From Bremia lactucae (Eukaryota > Oomycota > Peronosporomycetes > Peronosporales > Peronosporaceae): 57,779 nucleotides of DNA. Position numbers and translations under genes: made by a program. Under the pieces are notes generated by a model. The model did no database searches. It was not told where the DNA came from and saw only the letters and a program-made list of their open reading frames with translations. The stretch spans positions 4,381,312 through 4,439,090 of the forward strand of contig NC_090613.1 of assembly GCF_004359215.1 (NCBI RefSeq). The letters are read 5' to 3'. Below are positions 30,627 through 39,420 of the stretch, one piece after another (position 1 is the first letter of the stretch; every line of letters begins with the position of its first letter).

Positions 30627-33600
30627 TCCTCCCCGATTTGATCTCTCGTTGACGCTGGTTGAAGTTGGCGACGAGATCCTTCCAGTGGGAGACATGGCGA
30701 ATATTTTTCTCTTTTTCCCAACTGGCTTCTTCCTTAGTTTCGCCATGCCATTGTACGAGCCAGTATGGTTGACGATTGAACTGGCTTTTCTTCAAGAGAC
30801 GTTCAATAACTTGAAGATGATCCGCTGTGCCATTATCCACGAATTTGGATGCTTTCGGTATCGGACGACTTCGAAATTTTTCTGGTGTCGGTTCATACTT
30901 TGATAGAACATCGACATTAAAGGTTGGATTAATCTTAATCATACTTTGTGGTAACTTAAGCCTTGCCACATTAGGATTAATCATTTTGATAATTTCGAAT
31001 GGTCCCACCTTTCTTGCCGCAAACTTAGCTCGTGGTGTCCCCATATCTTTCGCAGCATGTTTCAACGATATTCTGCGAGTATCAAGCATAACTAGATCTC
31101 CAACCTTGAATTCAACTTGATTTATTCGGCGTTTTTGATCGTAATATTGCTTTTGCGAAGCTTGTGCTTTTAGGAGATTTCTGCGAGCCTGATCGATGAT
31201 CTTTGTTCGTTCTTCGATAAACTCTTTTGCGTATACGTCAATCTCCTTTGGTTGACTATTCCAGCCCAGAGCCTTTTGCCATGTAGAGCGTTCCTTTCTT
31301 CCCGTATCTATTTCGAAGGGAGAGTATCCCGTGGATGCACTAACCAGTGTAGAGTGCGCATACTCTATGCTTCCCAAGTGTTCGGTCCAGTCAGTGCCAT
31401 GGTAAGATACCATGCATCTGAGTGCGTCTTCTACCACAAGGTTCTGTCGCTCGGTCTGTCCATCGGCTTGAGCCCGATGAGCGGTTGTCATACTTAGACG
31501 AACACCGATGATCGTCATCAAAGACTTCCAAAACATGGACGTGAACTTGCTATCTCGGTCACTGATGATAACTTCTGGAAGACCATGGTGTCGAACTACA
31601 GCATCAAAAAATACTTTTGCTGTTGTGCATGCATCATCCTTAACGTGCACTGCTGCGTACTTCGTTCGTTTGGAAAACTTATCGACAACAGTTAGGATGG
31701 CATCAAATCCATTGGACATAGGAAGCCCTGTTATGAAGTCCATTGACACCACTTGCCAGCAAGCCTCTGGTATTGGAATTGGCATAAGTAATCCGTTTTT
31801 TCGTTGATTATCATGTTTCCAACGTGCGCAGGTTTCACAGGTTTTGACATATTCCTTGACGTCTTTCTGCAACGATTTCCAGTAATACCACTGAGCCACT
31901 CGCAAGTATGTTCTGCGATTGCCCGGATGAGCAGCTATTGCCGAATCATGATATTCCGATATTACTTTCGTTCGCAAACGGTTGTTGCTGGGCACGCAAA
32001 GACGTGTAAGCTTATTTGACGTGCGCAAAAACAGCAAGTCTTCTTGCTTGACAAACAATGAGCTTGCTTCTGAGTTTTTCCATGCTTCTTTAAACTCAGC
32101 ATCTCTGGCGTAGCCTTGTTGAAGTAGCTTGCGAACTTCTGGTGACAACTCGACATACGACGCTGTCATTAAGGTGGCAACTTGCAGAGCCTCAGCCTCC
32201 TCCCGGGGCAGAGTTGGCACCGAGGGTGAGCAAAGTAAACGTGCACCTCGTTGTTGACAACTAGAATCGCACTTATGGAAGTGGATATTGTCCACGACAG
32301 TATCATCAGGCCGGCGCGAAAGCGCATCAGCTACGACGTTTAAAGCACCATTAATGTGGTGTATAGTAAACGTATATTGAGCGAAGGTGGTCAAGTATCG
32401 AGCCAATTTCGGCGAGACTTTCGGATGATGAAGCAGCCAAGAGCAGGCGCTATTGTCCGTGAAAATCTCAAACTGGTGACCATAAAGGTAATGACGCCAT
32501 TTGTCTAACCCCGCTTTAATTGCAAATAGCTCCTTTTCATGAGCAGGCCAATTAATCTCATGGACTCCAAGCTTCTTTGAATAAAACGCTATTGGATGGT
32601 CATGTCCATTGAGAAATTGCGATAAAACACCTCCCACGCACGACCCTGATGCATCCGTAGTCAGTACAAACGGGCGTGAAAAGTTGGGCAGAGTCAGCAC
32701 AGGTGCAGCTTGTAAGGCAGACTTCAGCCTTGCGAAGGAATCTTCCTGTTCTGCATTCCACAGCCATGGAGAATCTTTCTTAACAAGATGACTCAATGGC
32801 AGAACTATGTGCGCAAACTGATGAATAAAGCGGCGATAATAACCAGCAAGACCAAGAAAACTTTGCAATTCCTTTACGGAGGTCGGTGGTGGCCATTTAG
32901 CGATTGCTTCCGTCTTCGTATTATCAACGGATAATCCTTTGTTGGAAACAGTGTGCCCCAAAAAGCTGACCTCTTGACGCGCAAACTTGCACTTGCCTAT
33001 GTGAGCGAATAGCGTTTCCTTGCGTAATACGTCGAACACGATAGCAAGATGGCCAAGATGTTCGTCATAAGAGACGGAAAATATGCAGATATCATCCAAA
33101 TATACCACAACAAATGGGAACTTTCCAAAAAGTACACGCATCAAGCGCGACCAAATGCCAGGCATTCCAGCAAGACCCATCGGAGCAACGCACCACTGAT
33201 ACGTCTCATTTGATGTACGAAACGCAGTGTACTTCTTGCTATCCGGATGGATACGCATCTGATGATACCCCTGAGCTAAGTCAATGACTGTGAAATAGCT
33301 CATACCTTGCATTTTATCGAACAATTCATCGATTCGCGGCAAAGGTATTTTTGGGACGACTGACTTTGAGTTGACGTAACGAAAGTCAATCACCCAACGG
33401 AGCAAAATGTTTGCGTTTCCGGATCGAATCCATTCCGAACGAGATACACTCGTACCGGCTTTTGGGTCCTTTTTTGGAATACCAAAGATGTTTGATACCC
33501 ACGGCGAGTCTGAAAGCTCGATCCACCCGCGGGAAAGGTTCTCATCGACAAACTTCTGTAAAGCATTTTGTTCAACTTGTGAAAGTCGAAACGGCGGACG

Positions 33601-35175
33601 ATTACTCGGTTGCGCACCGGGTTGCATATTGATTTCAAATTCAACTGACCGATTAGAAGGCAATGAATTCGGTAACTTCTCCGGAAATACATCTTTATAG
33701 GAATCAAGTAAAGACTTCAACCGTTTTTCCCGAGGTTTTGTAGATTCCGATTCTTGATAAATTTTGACACGATAGACCTCTTCGTATTTTGATGTCTTCA
33801 ATTTCCTTGAAAAGTCGGCAGAGGAAATAATGACCGGTTCAAAAACCTCATCATGTGGTATGTTACCACCTTTGAACGAAACTTGATGAGTACGCCAATT
33901 TATTATTGGCTCGTGCGCAGTAAACCAAGGCTTACCCAGAATTACATCTTGGGAATTGCTCATTGGCCACTCGATGACCGGAATGTCAGAAAATTGATTA
34001 CCATCAAAGAAGATATTTGCGACTCCTTTCTTCACCTTTCTTTTGGTGGTATTAGTGCCGTCGAAACGAGTGACTTGAATTGCCACTTCAGACGTGACGC
34101 GTTGCAGCAACCCCGGCTTTACCACATTGCATGTGGCGCCAGAATCGAGCATTATTTTAACAGCACGATCGTCAAGATGACCCTTTTTGACGATCAAATC
34201 TTTTCCCGTGAAGGAAGCAAAGTCAGCTTCACTTAGTGTAGTGATATTTTCATCTGACACAGTCGCGATGGTTTCTTCTTCGACTGACTCATTCTCGAAA
34301 TAGTTTACGTTTGCACGCTCGCGACGATATCCGTTGCCGCGACTATTTTGCTGGTTCCTGCGCTTGTAACACTGCTGAATCGTGTGCCCCAGTTTTTTGC
34401 AGTACGCACACTTTGGTTTATTTGGACGTCTGCTATGGACGCGAGAAGACCTATGAAATGGCCGAGCATTGTCGATTTCCATCAGCTCTGGCTCATTGTT
34501 TAATTCTCTGGCCACATTTGGTGGACCAGGACGAGGGGTTGTTGCGATATGGTGATTATAACCAACCGAATGTGCGCGTTCAAAGTCGAGCGCCACAGTA
34601 ATAGCCTCCGACAGTGTATTTCCCCGTCGGTATTGAACTTCTTCTTGCGTTCTTGTTTTTAATCCTCGTTGAAAATAGATTATTTGGTCTATCTCAGTCA
34701 TGTCCTCAACTTGCGAAATAATGTGTCGAAATTTCGCAATGTAGTCCATTAAGCCTTTGCAACTGGCTTGTCTCAGCCGATGCAGGTCGTCTCGAAGACG
34801 TTGCTGTAGATCCGCAGGAACAAATTCCTTTTCCACTGCTAGAAAAAACTCGTCGACTGAGTGAATTTCTGATTGATGCAGCAAGAACCATTGTGCTGCT
34901 GGTCCGCGCAATGAACTTCCTAGTACGGCAAGTACTTGAGGAGCCATTGCGTCTTCTCTCCACTTCGTACCGCGCGCAATAAAATATTGTTGTACTTGCG
35001 CGTAATAAAGTCGAACCGACTCTTCACTCCTTCCGCTATACGTCGGTATTCTTAGCCCGTCCACCTTAAGCCCACCTTCTTTTTGGGAGTTAGCCAAGGA
35101 TTTGATCAACTCTTGTTGTTGCTGCAGCATATGCATCATTTGCTGCATTAGCTCGGCGTTTGAGGGTTGGCTCAT
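30622..35175 (-). CDS. Family C Ty3 chromodomain retrotransposon gag-pol, copy 2 (1517 aa)
   Basis: The same intact polyprotein as 13912-18465, with identical domain order and catalytic residues (zinc knuckle at 256, protease D344, YLDD 692-695, DD35E integrase, chromodomain to 1505). It begins MSQPSNAEL where copy 1 has MGQPSNAEL, and an isolated base change is seen at 33436. Unlike copy 1, its 5' leader is complete. The full unit 30379-36321 has two identical LTRs, a primer-binding site, a polypurine tract and an intact ORF, so it could be autonomous. Confidence 0.95.
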   Translation of the reverse strand: MSQPSNAELMQQMMHMLQQQQELIKSLANSQKEGGLKVDGLRIPTYSGRSEESVRLYYAQVQQYFIARGTKWREDAMAPQVLAVLGSSLRGPAAQWFLLHQSEIHSVDEFFLAVEKEFVPADLQQRLRDDLHRLRQASCKGLMDYIAKFRHIISQVEDMTEIDQIIYFQRGLKTRTQEEVQYRRGNTLSEAITVALDFERAHSVGYNHHIATTPRPGPPNVARELNNEPELMEIDNARPFHRSSRVHSRRPNKPKCAYCKKLGHTIQQCYKRRNQQNSRGNGYRRERANVNYFENESVEEETIATVSDENITTLSEADFASFTGKDLIVKKGHLDDRAVKIMLDSGATCNVVKPGLLQRVTSEVAIQVTRFDGTNTTKRKVKKGVANIFFDGNQFSDIPVIEWPMSNSQDVILGKPWFTAHEPIINWRTHQVSFKGGNIPHDEVFEPVIISSADFSRKLKTSKYEEVYRVKIYQESESTKPREKRLKSLLDSYKDVFPEKLPNSLPSNRSVEFEINMQPGAQPSNRPPFRLSQVEQNALQKFVDENLSRGWIELSDSPWVSNIFGIPKKDPKAGTSVSRSEWIRSGNANILLRWVIDFRYVNSKSVVPKIPLPRIDELFDKMQGMSYFTVIDLAQGYHQMRIHPDSKKYTAFRTSNETYQWCVAPMGLAGMPGIWSRLMRVLFGKFPFVVVYLDDICIFSVSYDEHLGHLAIVFDVLRKETLFAHIGKCKFARQEVSFLGHTVSNKGLSVDNTKTEAIAKWPPPTSVKELQSFLGLAGYYRRFIHQFAHIVLPLSHLVKKDSPWLWNAEQEDSFARLKSALQAAPVLTLPNFSRPFVLTTDASGSCVGGVLSQFLNGHDHPIAFYSKKLGVHEINWPAHEKELFAIKAGLDKWRHYLYGHQFEIFTDNSACSWLLHHPKVSPKLARYLTTFAQYTFTIHHINGALNVVADALSRRPDDTVVDNIHFHKCDSSCQQRGARLLCSPSVPTLPREEAEALQVATLMTASYVELSPEVRKLLQQGYARDAEFKEAWKNSEASSLFVKQEDLLFLRTSNKLTRLCVPSNNRLRTKVISEYHDSAIAAHPGNRRTYLRVAQWYYWKSLQKDVKEYVKTCETCARWKHDNQRKNGLLMPIPIPEACWQVVSMDFITGLPMSNGFDAILTVVDKFSKRTKYAAVHVKDDACTTAKVFFDAVVRHHGLPEVIISDRDSKFTSMFWKSLMTIIGVRLSMTTAHRAQADGQTERQNLVVEDALRCMVSYHGTDWTEHLGSIEYAHSTLVSASTGYSPFEIDTGRKERSTWQKALGWNSQPKEIDVYAKEFIEERTKIIDQARRNLLKAQASQKQYYDQKRRINQVEFKVGDLVMLDTRRISLKHAAKDMGTPRAKFAARKVGPFEIIKMINPNVARLKLPQSMIKINPTFNVDVLSKYEPTPEKFRSRPIPKASKFVDNGTADHLQVIERLLKKSQFNRQPYWLVQWHGETKEEASWEKEKNIRHVSHWKDLVANFNQRQREIKSGRM

Positions 35176-35210
35176 ACCGGAAGAAGATGTGTTCGGAACT
35201 TTTAAAAGAC

Positions 35211-35513
35211 TTAGTTGTTTAGTTTATTTAGGTCTCTTAAGTTAAACCGAAGATCCTTTAAGATGGTGCGCTCGGCTTCTTCCAAAAGCGCGTCTACTTC
35301 GTGTAGCGGAGCTGATAAGGTGGACCCTTGCTTGGGCAGGCAGACTTTCTCCTTGGTGAGTTGCTTTGCTAAGATCTTTGCAATGCGCCGAGTCTTTTGT
35401 AAAGACGCAAGCAGATCGTTCGCAGTCTTTGAAGACTTTTCACCGTACTCAAAGAGGAAAGCCTTACTGCAGTCAAACGGAATCTGAGTAGTAGCCTTTC
35501 TCTTCTTGCTCAT
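35211..35513 (-). CDS. Small basic ORF in the family C leader (100 aa)
   Basis: An ATG-started minus-strand frame (MSKKRKATTQIPFDC) that ends 35 bases before the gag-pol start, on the same strand as gag-pol. The N-terminus has a nuclear-localisation-like KKRK, and the rest looks helical (KTANDLLASLQKTRRIAKIL). It may be a true leader gene, an upstream ORF regulating gag-pol translation, or chance. Only its last codons survive in copy 1. Confidence 0.4.
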   Translation of the reverse strand: MSKKRKATTQIPFDCSKAFLFEYGEKSSKTANDLLASLQKTRRIAKILAKQLTKEKVCLPKQGSTLSAPLHEVDALLEEAERTILKDLRFNLRDLNKLNN

Positions 35514-35874
35514 AGAACTCAACGACTTACTTTAGCTCTTAGGCGTAATGCGTTAGAGATTAAACCTTATCCCAGATGGATTAACTGTTTCACCGAGTTA
35601 AGCCGGACCCAACCTCACACAGACTAAGCGACTATATCTGCCTAGGCAGACGCTTAGAATTACAGTGGATACTGAAAGTCACACACTCAAAACTGCTACG
35701 CAGCGCTTCCAAAGGGATGGAGCAGTTGACTGCGAGCGGAAATTCCCACGCTACAAGCAGTACCTTATTGGCTGCGAGCGGAAATCTCTCACGCTACAAG
35801 CAGTACTTCGCAATCCAACGCAGTGCAGTCCCACGAAGCGCGAAAAGCGAAGAAGCAAGCGTACCGCGAAGAGG

Positions 35875-36055
35875 CAAGCGGACGGCGAAGAAGCGGCAGA
35901 CGGCGGAGAAGCGGGCGTGCAGCGGAGAGGCGGCGGACGGCGGAGAAGCGGCGTGCGCGGAGAGCGGGCGGAGGACGGCGGAGAAGCGGCGGACGGCGGA
36001 GAAGCGGGCGGAGGACGGCGGAGAAGCGGCGGACGGCGGAGAAGCGGGCGGAGGA
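35875..36055. repeat. GC-rich minisatellite in the family C leader
   Basis: Irregular tandem units built on GGCGGACGGCGGAGAAGCGG, strongly purine-biased on the plus strand, ending next to the primer-binding site. A shorter direct repeat (CTGCGAGCGGAAAT, then ACGCTACAAGCAGTAC) precedes it at about 35729-35806. Confidence 0.85.
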
Positions 36056-36071
36056 CCAACAAGTGCTACCA
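36056..36071 (-). promoter_or_regulatory. Primer-binding site of family C copy 2
   Basis: Minus-strand TGGTAGCACTTGTTGG, two bases from LTR 3. It is complementary to a tRNA ending AAGUGCUACCA. Confidence 0.8.
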
Positions 36072-36073
36072 CT

Positions 36074-36321
36074 TGTCAGGATGAGGGTAAATTACGACTG
36101 AATTAAAATTAGTTTAACTAACCGATACTTTTGGTATACTCCTTAAGGTATCGCCTATCCTTAATCTAATTCTTACTGAGTATCATCTCTCCTAATTGCG
36201 CAAACCTTTTTACTTGTTTTTATTATGGCGCATATGTAAAATTGAATTAAAGAAAATGAATGGTTTAAAAGGTAAGTCGAAATGAGTGGTCAAGGGCTGA
36301 GCAAGATGACTGGTCCTTACA
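36074..36321 (-). mobile_element. Family C LTR 3 (248 bp, outer 5' LTR)
   Basis: Identical to LTRs 1 and 2. Followed by GTTTG (36322-36326), the partner of the duplication before LTR 1. Confidence 0.9.
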
Positions 36322-36326
36322 GTTTG

Positions 36327-38165
36327 ACCAGCAAAACTTGGCCTTGTAAAGTGCGAGCTCGCCAGCGCCAAGTTACACAGAGCCTTTGAAAGCGGACGAG
36401 CAATTTGTTTAACTGGAGGCTTGGACGATTCTGTGTTCCCACCAAGATGCTAAGGAGCGTGGTACTCTCGTCGGTATTTAAAACCCGAGTCCCTAAGGTA
36501 CGGAGGGTGTCAATTATGCAAGAGTCGAAAGGTTTCCATGGTTGAACGGAAAGATGACAGTTTGTTCCATGTTTAGTTGCATTCCAGTTGCGTCACAGAA
36601 TTCTTGAACTCGAGCAAGAAATAATGGAGCTTGATTAAGGTCGTTGACGATGCCTGTAACGTCGTCAGCAAATGTAAACTGCCCCTAATCTCAATGGAAA
36701 TTTTTTGATTCTTGGCTCGAAGATAACATAGTAGAGGCTCTATAAACAGAACGAAGAGGCCCGGTGATAGTGAATCACCTTGGCGAACTCCTGCTCTAAA
36801 CAAAAACAGCGTGATCGAGAGTTATTAAATAAAATTTATACCAAAGTTCCGCTGAAGAAAGTTGAAATCCAACGGCGAAATCCTTCACCGAATCCCCAGT
36901 TTCTAGAATATTGTCTAATATCTGCCAGTTCACACTGTCGAGAGCTTTCGCAAAATCGAGGCAAATGGCTCCAGTAGGAGTTCGAGAGTCATTATGTTGA
37001 CAGTCATGTTGAAAATCCAAATTTTTCGCAGTGCATGTCGAATATCGCGACCGGGTACAAACTTGAATTGGTCGTCTTGTAATAATTCAGGTTAAACTTG
37101 GTTAAGCCGGTAAGCCAAAGCGTTTGGTCCAAATTTGGCGTCATTGTTGAGTAGTGTGAGTGGACGGTGATTCATTGGGTCCGAACGATCGCCTTTCTTA
37201 TATGAAAGTGATAAATAAGGCGACGTTGAAACTTGGTAATGCGACCCAATCGAAATTGTGAAGCATAAACAAGTTCAGAAACGAGAGCCCATTTAGACGG
37301 AAAGAGTTGATATTATTCAGCGGGGAAGCCATCTGGGCCTGGGCTTTTCCGACGCGCCGTTGTGATGCGTGATAGCGTAAAACAAATCATTTGCTGTAAG
37401 CGGAGCGTCCAGTACGGAAGCTTGAAGAGCTGCCGCTGCTGGAGCCCGAAAAAAAATCTTTGGAAGAGGTTTCGGCAATTACCTCATCCGACCAAATTTT
37501 GAAACCGAGTTGCGTTCCCGCCGTATTAAAGTTAAAGTAAGCTTGGCGAGCTTCATCGCAATGTAACGCTGCAGTATCTGTCGGAATGAGCGAAAGATGG
37601 TGTTTAGCTTCTTGAAAGTTGAGAAGAAGTTGGCGAAGCTGAGAGCGTTAGATGCAGTTTTCCTTTGTAAATATTCTTTACTAAGAAAAATACGATCTTG
37701 GGCGCTTGTGTTCGTCTAAGATAAACCCGGGATTGCGGAAGAGATCCAGAGTATTTTATAAATGTTGTAAATTGACACCGAGATGGTGTTGGATATCGTC
37801 GCATTGCAAAAGCCATGGCGGGCATTTAAAAGGAGCTTTTGTTTGAATAATTGGAGCCGAAGAGGCCAAATTCAACGGGAATATGGTCGCCAGATCCCAG
37901 TCGGAAACATAGACGTGACCGGATGTGCGAATGAATTTGTCATAAACGGTGACACTAGCAAGGGAGTAATCAATCCGATTCTTTTGTTTGGTCCCGTGAC
38001 TTCCTTGGTATCAGGATGTTCAAGGCGCCAAAAGTCGATTAAGCCCAGGGTAATCATCCAGTCGAAAAGTTCTGGTCTTCCATTATATGATAGCTAATAG
38101 AAGACCGAGCTTGATCGAGATCTGAATCCATAGTGATATTAAAATCGCCTAATACCACATGGTAG
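36327..38165 (-). pseudogene. LINE, 5' part of ORF2 (endonuclease and reverse transcriptase)
   Basis: It starts inside the endonuclease at the GDFN motif (about 38145), followed by LGLIDFWRLEHP and the NKRIGLI region (38.06-37.87 kb). The RT follows with GAICLDFAKALDSVNW (36.95 kb) and GVRQGDSLSPGLF (36.79 kb). Stops and frameshifts occur throughout. It is 5'-truncated, as usual for LINEs, and interrupted at 36327 by family C; its 3' part is 12308-13668. Confidence 0.75.
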
Positions 38166-38446
38166 GCAATGCACACCTCTTTTGGTAAAGGCACATTCTA
38201 AAAAAACAAAAGAATAATAATTAAAATAGGAAAGGTATTGCCCGTTTACAATGAAAAAAATAATTTGCGTTTATTCCAGCGTGTGCAACGCTACAACTCC
38301 GCCAACTTTAATACTCGGTCTTCATCAGCGCTGGCTCCACCCCCAGAACACATTTATGAGACCCATAAGGAAGCGGAGGAGGCAATTAGAACGTTTGCGT
38401 GGCAAGAAAGTTATCCAACGAAGAAATTACGCACGAAGTCCGACAT
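38166..38446 (+). pseudogene. FAR1/MULE-type fragment, copy 2
   Basis: Plus-strand match to the inverted fragment at 29935-30235 (HIYETHKEAEEAIRTFAWQE) but shorter: it stops after KKLRTKSD, where copy 1 continues. Repeat D follows directly. Confidence 0.5.
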
Positions 38447-39160
38447 GTGGTTCGTTTATATATATTTGCTTGTGCCGTACGGAACTGAATGCCAAACGTT
38501 GCTATGCTTACTTCGTTCAACGCATGATGCGAAATCTTTCTGTTCACATTTATCCAGAAGCTCTCACCAAGGCGGGATGACAATGTAGGAACGATCGATG
38601 CAATTTTTTTGGACTGATTCGTTGACGCTGCTGTCGAGCTGCAATCGTAACGGGGCACTGCCGACTTGTGCACTTGAATCCTGAGGATTTGTCCGCTAAG
38701 TGCAAATGAAATATATTATTAAAACAATTTATTCACCTGTTCGTTTCGTATGTCGAATTCACTATATGGACGCCTCCTAAAGAAAAGTCCTTATGTGTTG
38801 AGATACAAGACTTTGGTGCAATCAAGAGGCGTGTGAGTTTATTCGACGATTAGTCTCGATCATATTCATGCCGAATTGCATTTCCCTCCAGTGTATCTAG
38901 TAGCACTTCAAGAGGGCTACACCCAAGGAGAAATTGTTCTCGTTCACGTTTCTTAAATTGTAATATCTTGCCAGTGGCTAGAAAAGCAAGATCTGATCGC
39001 ATCATGGTGCTTATACTAATCGAGGAGTTGTTCTACCTTTTGAAAAGTTTAAAATCTGCTGCTTTTGCAACTGTTTTAACGCCCTGGCTCTCGAAAATGC
39101 TGCAAGATTAGCGGTTGCCTCATGGTTGTGTGTTTTAAAGGCCACACTTACTCTCCATTC
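38447..39160 (+). repeat. Dispersed repeat D, copy 2
   Basis: Direct copy of 29095-29807. The copia LTR at 39161 interrupts it after CTCTCCATTC, where copy 1 reads on with TTACCCGG. Confidence 0.8.
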
Positions 39161-39405
39161 TGTTGATGTTGGACATTTTGTGAACGCTCAAACGTCACGA
39201 TGACGTTTGATTGTAATCGTTTTGCAACGGACACAGAAAGTGAAACTACAACAATCGTTTATATGAAGAAAGAAACGACTCAGGTGAGACCTCTGAAGTG
39301 CTTCTACAAAGGAGTGGCTGATTACATGTGTAAGTTTTCTAAAGACTAATATACTTTCCAATTTACTTCCTGACTACAAGCTGTCTTCTCTGCTATAATT
39401 TATCA
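39161..39405 (+). mobile_element. Copia 5' LTR (about 245 bp)
   Basis: TGTTGATGTTGGAC to CTATAATTTATCA, followed by ATA and the primer-binding site. The left flank is CATTC. No 3' LTR is seen, so the target duplication cannot be confirmed. Confidence 0.7.
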
Positions 39406-39408
39406 ATA

Positions 39409-39420
39409 GGTTATGAGCCC
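39409..39420 (+). promoter_or_regulatory. Copia half-tRNA primer-binding site overlapping the gag start codon
   Basis: GGTTATGAGCCC is complementary to the initiator-tRNA anticodon arm, as in Drosophila copia (GGTTATGGGCCC). The ATG within it (39413) is the first codon of gag-pol. Confidence 0.65.

Noticed and set aside
35875..36055. CRISPR-like array
   Set aside because: Units are contiguous and irregular without spacers; it is a minisatellite in a eukaryotic retrotransposon.
35665..36106. Long plus- and minus-strand frames at 35.7-36.1 kb (Arg/Gly/Glu-rich)
   Set aside because: They arise from the GC-rich tandem repeat of the family C leader, which is open in several frames at once.
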